Assembly (NCBI RefSeq): GCF_000756615.1
Contig: NZ_CP009288.1
Span: forward strand, 3,224,001-3,288,000
Direction: 5' to 3'
Source of the DNA: Paenibacillus durus
Lineage (GTDB): Bacteria; Bacillota; Bacilli; Paenibacillales; Paenibacillaceae
Length of the DNA stretch: 64,000 nt
Positions 9,801-18,992 of this stretch are shown in pieces (within the stretch, counting starts at the first letter, position 1; each line of letters opens with the position of its first letter). A model generated the notes under the pieces. It had not been told where the DNA came from and did no database searches. It worked only from the letters and a program-made list of their open reading frames with translations. The position numbers were made by a program, and so were the translations under genes.

Positions 9801-12800
9801 AGTGGACTGAGCCGGGCGTTCGGCGGGTCTATACAGGAGATGGGACACTGCTCCATCGGGTCAGTAAAGTCGAATATTGGACATCTCGAATCTGCGGCGG
9901 GCATTGCCGCCGTTACGAAAGTGCTGCTGCAAATGAAGTACCGTATATTAGTACCCTCCATTCATGCGCAGACGCTGAACCCCAACATTGATTTCCAGAG
10001 CTCGCCTTTTCGGGTTCAGCGGACTCTGGAACCCTGGGGTCAGCCGGAGAGCAGCTTATCAGGCAACGCCCTGGAGCCGCGGAGAGCGGGTGTGAGCGCT
10101 TTTGGCGCTGGCGGATCAAACGCCCATCTTATCCTGGAGGAGTATACGCCCAGACAGAATATTCAGCGGAATCTGTCCGATGCTCCGCAAATCATCATTC
10201 TATCCGCACGGACGGAGCCAAGTTTGAGAGCTTACGCGAAGCGTCTGCATGATCATCTTCAGAAATGGAATGCTGGCGCTGAAGTCCCTTCATTACAAGG
10301 AGCTGCACATGGATCTGCGGATCTCGAGCAATACCGGAAGGGCGTTGTGGACATTATTAACGAAGTCTGGAATATTAACATCGACGACATCAACCTGGAC
10401 GATCCGCTGGCGGATATGTTGACCGACGTGGTCAAAATTACGGAAACCAGTCTGGCCATCCGGAAGAAATTCGGTGTTTCCTTGCCGCAGAATACGCTTG
10501 AAGCTTTCGCAAGCCTGGAAGCCTTGGCCGCTTATCTGTGGGAATCGTCAGACCGGCTAAGCGCTGCGGGCAATGAATTGACATCGAGCAGATATTGTGG
10601 GAATGAAGCTTTTCCAGCAATCGCTGACATTGCCTTTACGCTGCAAACCGGTAAAGAAGCCATGGAGGAACGCCTCGCGTTTGTTGCCGCATCGCCTCAG
10701 GAACTGCAAGAGCTGCTGGGTAAATGGCTGGCTGGCGAAGGACACATGAGCGGGCTATTCCGAGGCACCTTGAGATTCCTTTCGGATAATACATTATTTG
10801 AAGGGGAAGATGGCAAGACCTTTGTGGAGCAAATTATCCGTAAAAAGAACCTGGCCAAGCTGTGTCAATTATGGACAAGCGGAGTCGACATAGACTGGAG
10901 CCTGCTGCACGAGCCCGGCTCAGTCCAAAGAATCAGCCTGCCTACCTACGCTTTTGCAAAGGAACGTTATTGGCTGCCGGATATGTTTGAACAATCGGCG
11001 AACATCCAAAGTCAGGGAGTTCCGCACTCTTCCTATCACCTGCTGGAAAAAGCTTGGAAGGAAGCGGCGATTGACCGTGCCGCCTCCGCAAGCGGGAAAA
11101 CTGAACCGATTCAGGGAACCGTAATCATTCTGGCGGGATCAGAGTCTGCGGATATCGAGGCTGTCTCCTTGTTGAAGCATTTACCGGATGTGAAGACTGT
11201 TATTGTACGCGAGCGGAAGGAAAGTGACACTGGCAGCTTCGCTATCGATTATAAGCGCTTCGAAGAGGGAGCCGCAGCAGCAAAGACTCTTATGGAGCGG
11301 GAACAAGCCATCATGGGCGTTATCGATCTCGCGGATTGCCAGGCAGGAGAGAGCGGAGCGGGGCTGATGGGCAGGCTCGGTCTGTTGCAGCAGCTTATCA
11401 AGGATAGCTATCCTGCACCGGGAGACCGCCGGATCACGCTGCGTCTATTTCATGTAACGCAAGGCTTGCAGCCGTTTGCGAACGATGCGCCGTCACTGGC
11501 CGGAGCACAAATGGCGGGCTGGATACGGATGCTGGGAGCGGAATACGGTCATGTCGAGGCCAAGACGCTGGATTTGGACCGGGGAAGTCTGAGTCTCACG
11601 GCTTTAAACGAAATTGTGGCACTTGAATGGGCAAGTCAAGACTCGCACAGCGAGCTTTGTTACCGCAGCCAGCGGAGGTATGCGCCTTATTTGCAGGAAC
11701 AGCAGCTGTTAACGGCACAGGCCCATAAGCGGCAAAGTCACTGGACCGGAGACGCGTCGAAGGCCGTTGTCATCACCGGAGGCACACGCGGACTGGGTTC
11801 CCAAATGGCCGCTTATCTGGTGAAGCAGGGCGTGCGCAAGCTGGTCTTAATGGGAGCTAATCCATTGCCGCCAAGACAGCAGTGGGACAGTGCGACTGTT
11901 GGGCCGGCTGAGACCGCTGAGAAAATCCGCCGCATCCGTGAACTGGAACGCAGTGGAGCCGAGGTGGAGCTGTATACCGGACCGCTGACTGATGAAGCTT
12001 CCCTCAGACTGTTCTTTAACGGCATCAGGAACCGCTGGGGAGCTATTGGCGGAGTCATTCACTGTGCGGGACGGAGCCATCAGCGCAACCCGGCATTTAT
12101 TCATAAGACGGAAGAAGATATTAATGATGTACTTGCGCCCAAAATAGAAGGTCTGCAGGTGTTAGAGCGGATTTTTGCGGAGGACCGGCTGAATTATTTC
12201 ATTCTGTTCTCATCTATCTCTGGAACGGTTCCGCGCCTGGGGGCGGGTGTCAGTGATTATGCGGCGGCTAACGCCTATATGGATTATTTTGCGCAGTATC
12301 AAAGGGCGCAGGGGAAGCGGAGCTATCATTCCATCTCGTGGACGCATTGGCGCGGAGCGGGAATGGAAGGCATGGAAAGCCCGGCATACCAGCAATTGGG
12401 ACTACGGACGCATACGGTTGGGGAAGGCTTCGAGCTGCTGGAATATGTTATGGAGAACGGTGCTGCATACAGCTTGCCGTGCGTGGCGGATGCTGCGGGC
12501 TTCCAACCCGGCAGCTGGCTTCGGGCCAAACAAGTGCTGCAGCCCAAGGAATCTAATACGCCAACGCATAAGCTTCAAGGAAATTCCCAGCAATCCCCGG
12601 GAAAAGCAAACATTAAAGGGACCAGTAATGCAGGCAACCGAAATATGCTGACGGCACTGAAGGAGCTTTTCTCAGAGCAGTTGAAGATTCCTCTGGACAG
12701 ACTGGACGAACACGTGTCCTTCGGGGATTACGGGGTAGATTCCATTCTTCTGGCAGAGCTCGTCAAACGGATCGAAGAAATGATCGGGACAAATTTGGAA

Positions 12801-14411
12801 CCGACGGTTGTGCTGGAACATCCGACCTTAAGCAAGCTGGCTGGCCATTTGCAGACATTCGCAACACCCGTTACTTTCCATTCTTTAGATGAACCAGACC
12901 AACCCAATGAGAGCTATTCCGTTTATTCCGGTGAGAAGACTGAACCTGTTACGGTGAATTCTAAGATTGCCGTCATTGGGGCCGCTTGCCATTTTCCAGG
13001 TGCGCCGGACAAGGATGCCTACTGGAAGCTGCTCTCCGAAGGAAGAAGCGGCATTCGGCAAGTGCCGGCCAGCCGCTGGGATGTAGATAAATATTACTCT
13101 ACGGAAGCAAGCCCAGGCCGAAGCATCAGCAAATGGGGCGGGTTCATCGACGGAATCGAGCAATTTGACCCGGAATATTTCAATATCAGCAAGGAGGATG
13201 CTCCCTTTATCGATCCGCTCATGCGTCAATTTATGGAGGTGAGCGCCCAGACTATAAGGGATGCAGGATACGAATCGAAGGAGCTGTGGAACAAGAAAAT
13301 CGGTGTTTTTGTCGGTTCCCGTTCCGGAACCTTTGCCTCCAAGCTGAAGCAGATCCGTAAACATGACATTGTCGGTATCGGGCAAAATTTCATCGCGGCT
13401 CATATCTCGCACCTGTTCAACTTTAAGGGTCCAAATCTCGTCGTTGATACGGCTTGCTCCTCTTCACTGGTCAGCCTGCATCTGGCAAGCCAAAGCTTGC
13501 TGCTGGGTGAATGCGAAGCGGCGCTCGCCGGAGGAGTGGATCTTTTGCTGGATGAGAAGTCATACCTGATCTTAAGCGAAGGAGGCGCTTTGTCTCCGGA
13601 CGGACAATGCCATACATTTGATGAGAAGGCCAACGGATTTGTGCCGGGAGAAGGCTGCGGTGCGGTTCTGTTGAAGCGGCTGGATAAAGCTATTGCGGAC
13701 GGGGATCAAATATACGCTGTAATTGAAGCTTCGGCTGTGAACAACGATGGCCGGACAATGGGCATCACCACACCAAATGCCGAGGCGCAGGAGGCTGTAA
13801 TCCGGGAGGCGCTGGAGAAATGCGGGGTAGATCCTTCTACAATCAGCTACATCGAGGCGCACGGTACGGGCACTTTGATCGGCGACCCGATTGAGCTTAG
13901 AGCATTAAGTAATGTATTCGGATCGTATACGGAGCAGCAGCAGTACTGCGCGGTGGGCAGCGTGAAGTCGAACATCGGGCATTTGCTCAGCGCGGCCGGG
14001 ATTGCCAGCTTCATTAAGGTGATTTTGTCTCTGAAGAACGGCCAGCTCCCCCCAACACTGAATTGTCAAACGCCGAATCCGCGGTTTAAGTTTCAGGAAT
14101 CGCCGTTCTACCCAAACACCTCGCTCAAATTATGGGAACCACACCAGGGCATCCGCAGAGCGGGTATCAGTTCGTTCGGCTTTGGAGGTACTAACGCCCA
14201 TATTATTGTGAGTGAGTCTGGAGCTTATCCGGAATCTGCGAAGTATGCGGTTAGACAGCCGCTGGCACCCGCAGTTTTCAATAAACAGTATTATTGGATG
14301 GATGAACTTGCTTTAGGCGAGGTCTCCACTCCGTTAGCCGAAGCGGGCGCAGCGGCAGAGCTGCCGGACACCAGCGAATGGGTGCTTGAAATTGTTGACG
14401 AAACACTTTAA
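6810..14411 (+). CDS. Trans-AT polyketide synthase: KR-ACP-KS-(ACP-like)-KR-ACP-KS
   Basis: Multimodular PKS of 2533 residues, GTG start overlapping the previous stop, with GGAGG 9 bases upstream. An N-terminal docking helix pair (SIQAGRITAEEGLERLKKL) should meet the C-terminus of the preceding protein, joining its KS-DH to the KR-ACP here. Domains: KR1 (about 60-520; GGLGGLG near 281, YAYAN near 423), ACP1 (about 550-625; Ser581 in GIDS), KS2 (680-1115; Cys850, HGTGT, SNIGH), linker with an ACP-like stretch lacking Ser (about 1176-1246), KR2 (about 1410-1870; TGGTRGLG near 1656, YAAAN near 1816), ACP2 (about 1945-2015; Ser1978 in GVDS), KS3 (2050-2480; Cys2216 in DTACSSS). It ends about 60 residues after KS3, so that module finishes on the next protein. 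KR2 gives a hydroxyl; no DH or ER is seen in that module. Confidence 0.95.
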   Translation: MINNPARKQILESIQAGRITAEEGLERLKKLSLNEVHYFQSYWEENKLTHFMQTQPKNILIFGSGGSLSQNLEQGYRLAGSGVIQITPGEEFQTEHDGAYRVNPGQAEHYDLLLKAVRQRGIIPEHILWLWSEEDLPESGDTRVQAAEALLALGIKALTLFSQSVMKLYPAGDIRLLFIHNSSISAHHPFPAAISGFIRSLRQENPRFIYKSVAVAASNAKLDSQQIRHIAEQEWSASTDKAIEISYEGKSRYTQAVREIEPQRLQKQESPFIKGGSYLITGGLGGLGYLFAAHMARKVQAKLVLTGRSALDQEKARKLEDLQALGAEVMYIQADVAVHEDVKRIAEQIKQRFHSLHGIIHSAGNLRDGLLYGKSMDDMDAVIRPKVLGAIHLDQLFKDQQLDFFAMFSSTAALTGSIGQTDYAYANSFMDHFAAFRSSCRPGRSLSVNWPLWKEGGMTADQSMIDRLSAFGIDLLEEQEGIMAFERCLNSELTSMAVLKGDSQRMKLSFGVKRSSVPAPARQAQETSMQASAAAPEGSPQEARRQERTAALIKNTIAEVLRLSPERINLQEPFDSYGIDSVVIMEVTRRLEQLYGPLSKTLFFEYGTVMELTGYFLTNHPVPAVLIDEAKSEPEAVSVPAQPESLGQTAIPITGKSRRLVAAAAEAEDLKGPVQQNKTAGDIAIIGLGGRYPLAANLEEFWDNLRAGRDCITEIPQDRWNHRKYFNPEKGVRGKTYTKWGGFIRDYDKFDPLFFHISPREAEFMDPQERIFLEVAWETAEDAGYTRKKLKNRKTGVFVGVMYGQYQLYGTEHFAQGEGIALNSSYASIANRVSYTLDLNGPSIALDTMCSSSLTSIHLACESIRSGGCDMALAGGVNLSIHPHKYLLLSQGKFAASDGRCRSFGEGGDGYVPGEGAGAVLLKPLEQAIQDGDLIYGVIKGSSLNHGGKTNGYTVPSPAAQASLIIEAMHNAGVKPDGISYIEAHGTGTSLGDPIEISGLSRAFGGSIQEMGHCSIGSVKSNIGHLESAAGIAAVTKVLLQMKYRILVPSIHAQTLNPNIDFQSSPFRVQRTLEPWGQPESSLSGNALEPRRAGVSAFGAGGSNAHLILEEYTPRQNIQRNLSDAPQIIILSARTEPSLRAYAKRLHDHLQKWNAGAEVPSLQGAAHGSADLEQYRKGVVDIINEVWNINIDDINLDDPLADMLTDVVKITETSLAIRKKFGVSLPQNTLEAFASLEALAAYLWESSDRLSAAGNELTSSRYCGNEAFPAIADIAFTLQTGKEAMEERLAFVAASPQELQELLGKWLAGEGHMSGLFRGTLRFLSDNTLFEGEDGKTFVEQIIRKKNLAKLCQLWTSGVDIDWSLLHEPGSVQRISLPTYAFAKERYWLPDMFEQSANIQSQGVPHSSYHLLEKAWKEAAIDRAASASGKTEPIQGTVIILAGSESADIEAVSLLKHLPDVKTVIVRERKESDTGSFAIDYKRFEEGAAAAKTLMEREQAIMGVIDLADCQAGESGAGLMGRLGLLQQLIKDSYPAPGDRRITLRLFHVTQGLQPFANDAPSLAGAQMAGWIRMLGAEYGHVEAKTLDLDRGSLSLTALNEIVALEWASQDSHSELCYRSQRRYAPYLQEQQLLTAQAHKRQSHWTGDASKAVVITGGTRGLGSQMAAYLVKQGVRKLVLMGANPLPPRQQWDSATVGPAETAEKIRRIRELERSGAEVELYTGPLTDEASLRLFFNGIRNRWGAIGGVIHCAGRSHQRNPAFIHKTEEDINDVLAPKIEGLQVLERIFAEDRLNYFILFSSISGTVPRLGAGVSDYAAANAYMDYFAQYQRAQGKRSYHSISWTHWRGAGMEGMESPAYQQLGLRTHTVGEGFELLEYVMENGAAYSLPCVADAAGFQPGSWLRAKQVLQPKESNTPTHKLQGNSQQSPGKANIKGTSNAGNRNMLTALKELFSEQLKIPLDRLDEHVSFGDYGVDSILLAELVKRIEEMIGTNLEPTVVLEHPTLSKLAGHLQTFATPVTFHSLDEPDQPNESYSVYSGEKTEPVTVNSKIAVIGAACHFPGAPDKDAYWKLLSEGRSGIRQVPASRWDVDKYYSTEASPGRSISKWGGFIDGIEQFDPEYFNISKEDAPFIDPLMRQFMEVSAQTIRDAGYESKELWNKKIGVFVGSRSGTFASKLKQIRKHDIVGIGQNFIAAHISHLFNFKGPNLVVDTACSSSLVSLHLASQSLLLGECEAALAGGVDLLLDEKSYLILSEGGALSPDGQCHTFDEKANGFVPGEGCGAVLLKRLDKAIADGDQIYAVIEASAVNNDGRTMGITTPNAEAQEAVIREALEKCGVDPSTISYIEAHGTGTLIGDPIELRALSNVFGSYTEQQQYCAVGSVKSNIGHLLSAAGIASFIKVILSLKNGQLPPTLNCQTPNPRFKFQESPFYPNTSLKLWEPHQGIRRAGISSFGFGGTNAHIIVSESGAYPESAKYAVRQPLAPAVFNKQYYWMDELALGEVSTPLAEAGAAAELPDTSEWVLEIVDETL

Positions 14412-14438
14412 TGATTATCTTGGCCGAGGAGGGCATCC

Positions 14439-16688
14439 ATGGATTTTAAAAATAATTATAAATTCACTATGCTGATGAAGCACGATAATCTGTTCGTCAA
14501 GCATCATCAAATTAATGGGCAGCGTGCTGTTCCGGGAGCGGTCTTTCTAGACTCTATCATCCGGGCCTTAACCATGAGAGGCTTCGATCCAGCCTCATTG
14601 GAGCTTAGGGATATTCTGTTCCTGGAGCCGGTAATGACCAGTGCAACCAGGGATAAGGCGATTCAGATTGTATTGGAACGTGCCGCAGAGGGGTGGGGGT
14701 TCAAGGTACAAGGCAGAGATGAGAAAAACGGGACTGTCCTGGAACCCCAGTGGAAGGATGTAATGGAAGGAAAGGTAGTCATTAGCGGTGCAGCGGAACA
14801 CTACCCAGTAAGTATTCAGCAATTAAAAAGCCAAGCCACCCAGGTGGAGAACATCGAGCGCTCCTATGCCCAGATGCGCAAGGCAGGACTGTGCCACTAC
14901 GATTTTATGAAGCTGCAGGGTCAAGTGTACATGCATGTTTCTTATCTATTGGCAGAGGTGTCCCTAAGCAGCCTGGCAGAGCGGTATTGCCACCAGTTTT
15001 TTATTCATCCGGCATTTCTGGACGGGGCCTTTCTCGTTCCCGGAGTTGTGTCTGCCGGCACAGAAAGTGCTGAGCACCCGTTTGTCCCGATGTATGTTCA
15101 ATCTTTTAGAGCCTTTGGCCCCATTCGCGGCAAGGGCTATATTCACATTCGCGAAGACAGTGTAAAGCGAAGTCCGGCACAGGATATCATTTATTTTGAC
15201 GTCCAGCTCTATCATGAAAATGGAGAGATTGCCGCCTGCTACAAAATGTTCGGAGCCCGCCGGATCGACTTTACTGCCCGGAATGATGCAGAAAAGCCTG
15301 CGGGTGAACCGGTCCTGTCCGAGGTGAAGGGCAATGCCGGGCCAGCGGTCTTAACAGAGCCTGCAAATACTGTTGTTACAGAGCCGGTTATTGTTCCTTC
15401 TGTATCCAAAAGTGTCTCACGCAGCGACATTGAAAAGGTGGTGACCGAGGCAATCTCCGCAATAACCGATAAACCGCCCGCAGAGACAAGTCTAACTGAC
15501 GATTTCTACAGTCAAGGGCTGGACTCCAAAAATCTGCTTTCTCTTGTTGGGAAACTGGAAGCCGAGTTCGGTATAAAGATGTATCCGACGCTGCTATTCG
15601 AATACACGAACATCAAGGCGCTATCCCAATATATCGAAAAAGAATTGCGGAATGCTGTACATCAAACAGACAAAAGTGCTGTAAACGTAAAAGCGGATAA
15701 AAAAACCATCAAGGAACCATCCTATGCTGCACCAGCTCAACAATCAGAAGCCAATATCAAGGTGATGGCGGTAAATTCACTGCGTCATTCCCAAGCTGCC
15801 GTTAATTACTGGAAGCAAATGAGGATTGGTAAAATACCGGAGCGGGAAGGGGTGCTGTTAAACAGAGAACAGCTCGATCTTATTCTGGATTGCGACCCTT
15901 CTTTATTGGTGCATTTAACGGTGCAAACGAAGGAAGACACCGCGATCGAAATGGCCATATCCGGTCAGGGAGAGACGGTTCTGCTCATCCCGGGATTCGG
16001 GTTTACGGCTTCACAATGGGTGCCGCAGATGAAGGATTGGTCCTCGTCGTTTCGTTTAATTGCCATTCATATGCCCGGCACCAGCCTAAGCGAGAGCACT
16101 CATGATTTATCGATGGAAGGCATCAGCAATACCTTTATGGAGGTGGTGGAGCAGTTGAATCCAGGCGGGCCTATTCATATTGTCGGCTCCTCCTGGGGCG
16201 GCATGCTTGGACAATATATTTCGGCTCTTCATCCTAATAAGGTCGCTTCCTTAACATTAGCGGGCAGTTTTGCCCAAGGCGTGGAAAAGCTGTATGAGAT
16301 TGATATGAGAGAGCGGCTGCGGCAGGATTTTGACAATCTGGGGCGCAGCAAGGATTATTTGAGAGTGCTGGACTGCGAATTCGTTAATTATGCGATTTTG
16401 TCTGAGTTCGGAGAGCATATGGAGAATACAACTTCATCAGTAAAAATACTCAGCATGATTAACACGCCTACCCTGATCGTTTCCGGAAGAAAGGATGTAG
16501 TTTTTGATACGGATGAATCCCGCTTCCTTCATGAACGCATTCAACATTCAGAGCTCTTCGAAATCCCGAACGCAGGACATTTGCCCAACATCACGCATTC
16601 GAAGCTGTTCACCGAGAAAGTACAGGCTTTCATTCAATCAAAAAGCGAAAAAACCCGAGAAGCAGATCGCGAGATGGTGAACACCTAA
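14439..16688 (+). CDS. Trans-AT polyketide synthase terminal protein: DH-ACP-thioesterase
   Basis: Last protein of the assembly line, 749 residues. An N-terminal DH (1-280; His23 and Gly27 in HQINGQRAVP, Asp194 in HPAFLDG) is followed by one ACP (about 330-405; Ser363 in GLDSK) and an alpha/beta-hydrolase thioesterase (about 490-735). The thioesterase shows the nucleophile elbow GSSWGG (Ser585), an Asp in SGRKD and the His in NAGHLP. It should release the finished chain by hydrolysis or macrolactonisation. The DH and ACP closely match the N-terminus of the protein at 748-6813, so the same KS|DH-ACP split occurs twice. ATG 14439 follows GAGGAGGG by 5 bases; 27 bases separate it from the previous gene, and a terminator follows the stop, so it closes the operon. 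The ring size or product cannot be read from the window. Confidence 0.95.
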   Translation: MDFKNNYKFTMLMKHDNLFVKHHQINGQRAVPGAVFLDSIIRALTMRGFDPASLELRDILFLEPVMTSATRDKAIQIVLERAAEGWGFKVQGRDEKNGTVLEPQWKDVMEGKVVISGAAEHYPVSIQQLKSQATQVENIERSYAQMRKAGLCHYDFMKLQGQVYMHVSYLLAEVSLSSLAERYCHQFFIHPAFLDGAFLVPGVVSAGTESAEHPFVPMYVQSFRAFGPIRGKGYIHIREDSVKRSPAQDIIYFDVQLYHENGEIAACYKMFGARRIDFTARNDAEKPAGEPVLSEVKGNAGPAVLTEPANTVVTEPVIVPSVSKSVSRSDIEKVVTEAISAITDKPPAETSLTDDFYSQGLDSKNLLSLVGKLEAEFGIKMYPTLLFEYTNIKALSQYIEKELRNAVHQTDKSAVNVKADKKTIKEPSYAAPAQQSEANIKVMAVNSLRHSQAAVNYWKQMRIGKIPEREGVLLNREQLDLILDCDPSLLVHLTVQTKEDTAIEMAISGQGETVLLIPGFGFTASQWVPQMKDWSSSFRLIAIHMPGTSLSESTHDLSMEGISNTFMEVVEQLNPGGPIHIVGSSWGGMLGQYISALHPNKVASLTLAGSFAQGVEKLYEIDMRERLRQDFDNLGRSKDYLRVLDCEFVNYAILSEFGEHMENTTSSVKILSMINTPTLIVSGRKDVVFDTDESRFLHERIQHSELFEIPNAGHLPNITHSKLFTEKVQAFIQSKSEKTREADREMVNT

Positions 16689-16694
16689 GAATTG

Positions 16695-16738
16695 AAGCCC
16701 GTTCGGCTGACTTAATAGTTAGCTGGGCGGGCTTTTTT
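16695..16738 (+). terminator. Rho-independent terminator of the PKS operon
   Basis: Seven bases after the last PKS stop, an imperfect GC-rich hairpin (AAGCCCG ... CGGGCTT, with inner GGCT/AGCT pairing) is followed by TTTTTT. This is where the polyketide transcript should end. Confidence 0.85.
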
Positions 16739-16739
16739 G

Positions 16740-17093
16740 TTATGATTTTTCTGAAACAAGCCGATGTTCTCTGATAGTTTAGGACATTTGCACAAAACCC
16801 GTATTTTGTACATATGTCATTAAATCGATTTAATCCCTTTCAGCCATTGGTTTCTTATATATATATTGTTACACAATATAATGATATGTATTTTCGATCA
16901 TCAAATAATAAGTTCTAAATTGGGGGTTTGTTTTGTGTCAATCCGTACCTTGCATGAGCCCCGATTAATCAGCCGTTCTTTCTTGCCAGTTTGTTGAGTA
17001 AATCTGACCGATCGTTGAACAGGGCTGCCGATCGTCCGCGGCAGCCCTTTGGTGTAAAAGCTATCGTACCCGTTAGCGAAACACCTTGTACGG
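16740..17093. other. Intergenic stretch with one GC-rich palindrome
   Basis: About 350 AT-rich bases with no credible gene. The only structure is a 9-bp perfect inverted repeat at 17021-17048 (AGGGCTGCC / GGCAGCCCT) just downstream of the minus-strand reductase-like gene. It could stop transcription from that gene, but the T-run is poor on both strands. Confidence 0.5.
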
Positions 17094-17663
17094 CTATTTC
17101 TCCAACTCATAGCGGGCCGCGATAATGCCCGAATTGAGCGTTCGGCTGGACAGCAGCTTGAGCCTGATTTTCTCGCCGCCGCCGTCGAATACCGATTTTC
17201 CGCCGCCCAGGACGACCGGACAAATTGTAAGCAGGAATTCGTCGATCAGGCCGAGCTTAAGCAGCGTCTTCGCCGCTCCCGGACTGCCGAAGATTACGAG
17301 ATTTTTGCCGGGCTGCTCCTTGAGTACCTTGATTTCCTCTGCGATATTGTTCTTGATCAGCATCGTATTGTTCCATTCCACCTTGTCCATCGTGCCGGAA
17401 ATGACGATCTTCTTAACATCCTGCACCCATTTGGCATGCTCCATAGCGTGCCTCGACGCGTTCGGATTGTCCAGCACCGTGGGCCAGTAGCTCTCCATCA
17501 TACGATACGTCGTGCGTCCGTATACGGGAGAGCCGACTTCGGCTACGACCTCCTCGGCGTATTTCTCGATTTCCTCGTCATACGGAATCCAATCTAGTCC
17601 TCCGTTCGAATCCGACGCATACCCGTCCAGCGACACATGCATGAACAATACGAGTTTTCTCAT
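17094..17663 (-). CDS. Dihydrofolate reductase family protein (RibD C-terminal domain)
   Basis: A 189-residue soluble protein of the DHFR/RibD-C superfamily. The N-terminus (MRKLVLFMHVSLDGY) is the usual first beta strand plus the Leu-Asp-Gly loop of this family. VYGRTTYRMM and the later VIFGSPGAAKTL and PVVLGGGKSVF blocks are the nucleotide-binding segments. Such stand-alone proteins are NAD(P)H-dependent reductases of unknown substrate and should not be equated with folate metabolism. The start is placed at 17663, where GGAGATACAG lies just upstream; an in-frame extension of about 30 residues has no ribosome site of its own. Single gene, no operon partner. Confidence 0.85.
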   Translation of the reverse strand: MRKLVLFMHVSLDGYASDSNGGLDWIPYDEEIEKYAEEVVAEVGSPVYGRTTYRMMESYWPTVLDNPNASRHAMEHAKWVQDVKKIVISGTMDKVEWNNTMLIKNNIAEEIKVLKEQPGKNLVIFGSPGAAKTLLKLGLIDEFLLTICPVVLGGGKSVFDGGGEKIRLKLLSSRTLNSGIIAARYELEK

Positions 17664-17852
17664 GTCTGTATCTCCTCCGATTTCGAATTTATTTTGTTCG
17701 ATTTTTTTGGCCGTTGGCCTGCGTTTCATCCTGCTGTTACGTTCATTATAAATCATTACGTTACGTAAGGCTCAAGTGGAAATCTGAATTTTTTTGAAGA
17801 CAACAATGTTGCGCAAAACTGCCAGTTAGTGGATTCCCGACGATGAGATGGC

Positions 17853-17878
17853 CACGTACGTGTGTCACGTACGTGTGT
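17853..17878. repeat. Perfect 13-bp tandem duplication
   Basis: The 13-base unit CACGTACGTGTGT occurs twice head to tail in the gap between the DHFR-like and isomerase-like genes. The unit contains the self-complementary core CACGTACGTG, so it could be a paired operator or simply a slippage duplication. Confidence 0.7.
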
Positions 17879-17955
17879 AATGATAATCCGTATGATGAAA
17901 GATACTGCGAAAACATCCTGCATATATCAAAGATTGTTGCGGATTATTTCTGTTT

Positions 17956-18729
17956 TCATGGATTATAGAGCTTTAATGCTTCCAGCCTTTTTGCTCGCTT
18001 AAACGCTGTATGTAAAAACTCTTTAGCCGACAAATCCTCATAATCCCAATTCATGGCCTCTATTGCAGTCGCGCCTGGATAATCCGTTTCCGCAATTTTT
18101 TTCATGGTTGTAGACCAATCAATCGTGCCGTCAAAGGGTAACCCGTGTTGGGCATAACTTCCGTTATTATCATGTAAATGTACTGCCATCAACCGGGACC
18201 CGTACATGGATAATAAATCATTGCCCGGATAGTAGTTGTAGTGATGTCCACAGTCATAACAGAATCCGATACGCAGGGAATCCACTTGCTCCAGCACATA
18301 CGCCAAATTGGTAAGGTTGCGTAAATTCTCCAGCGCAACATTGACGCCAAGCTGTTCAGCTTTTTCAGTAATTCTCTTGATTCTATCCATTCCCAATGCG
18401 TTATATGGATTGTCTTCGCCCGGCAGGTGCACCACCATTGTCGGAATCTCAAATTCGGCGCAATCTGCAACACATTGCAAATAGCAGTCGGTTAAGGCTT
18501 CACCGTCCAGATTGTCAAGCCAGAGGTTGTTTTCGTTTTGGATTGGCGTGTGGATATTTTCTATAAAAAGACCCGCTTCTCGCGCAAGTTGTGGCCCGTT
18601 GCGGTAATCGTTCCGATTAAAGCCTTCACTCCACCATAATAAAACACCATCAAATCCGGCTTCTTTTATTAACTGATAACGTTCCTTAATCGGCAATTCA
18701 TAGCCAAACCAATCATAAATAGTAATCAT
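17956..18729 (-). CDS. Sugar phosphate isomerase/epimerase family TIM-barrel protein
   Basis: Protein of 257 residues in the AP-endonuclease-2/xylose-isomerase-like superfamily. Visible family features: an N-terminal strand and loop ending in GFDGVLLWW, the metal-ligand style motifs ENIHTP, VVHLPGE, ALENL, CYDCGHH and AVHLHDN, and a final Glu in TAIEAMNW. Together these would form a divalent-metal site at the mouth of a TIM barrel. Members isomerise or epimerise sugars or inositols; this one's substrate is not evident. AAGGAAGCG precedes the ATG. It stands alone, so context gives no pathway. Confidence 0.85.
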   Translation of the reverse strand: MITIYDWFGYELPIKERYQLIKEAGFDGVLLWWSEGFNRNDYRNGPQLAREAGLFIENIHTPIQNENNLWLDNLDGEALTDCYLQCVADCAEFEIPTMVVHLPGEDNPYNALGMDRIKRITEKAEQLGVNVALENLRNLTNLAYVLEQVDSLRIGFCYDCGHHYNYYPGNDLLSMYGSRLMAVHLHDNNGSYAQHGLPFDGTIDWSTTMKKIAETDYPGATAIEAMNWDYEDLSAKEFLHTAFKRAKRLEALKLYNP

Positions 18730-18787
18730 AAGACGCTTCCTTTCCGGCTTTTTCCGTTATAGCTTTTATATAATTCATAGACTCCAT

Positions 18788-18813
18788 CCTAACAAATCGC
18801 CCTAACAAATCGC
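18788..18813. repeat. Second perfect 13-bp tandem duplication
   Basis: The unit CCTAACAAATCGC is repeated twice directly, about 60 bases upstream of the minus-strand isomerase start. Same unit length as the duplication at 17853, different sequence. It may be part of the promoter region of that gene. Confidence 0.65.
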
Positions 18814-18992
18814 CATAAATAACATTATATACTTATATTGCATATAAAATCCAACTCTAGATGTCTTAAGCAATCAGGCCTACAGGCCGAGGAGCTTCCC
18901 CTTTACTACAACCGGCTCTACTTTCTATGTATGTGAGTATAAAGTATTTGAGGCGCCGGAGCTGACGGAGGAGTATAAGTGGATTATGATTA

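Noticed and set aside
12247..12651. 134-residue plus-strand frame inside the second full PKS gene
   Set aside because: Overlaps conserved KR and ACP coding sequence in another frame; high-GC shadow.
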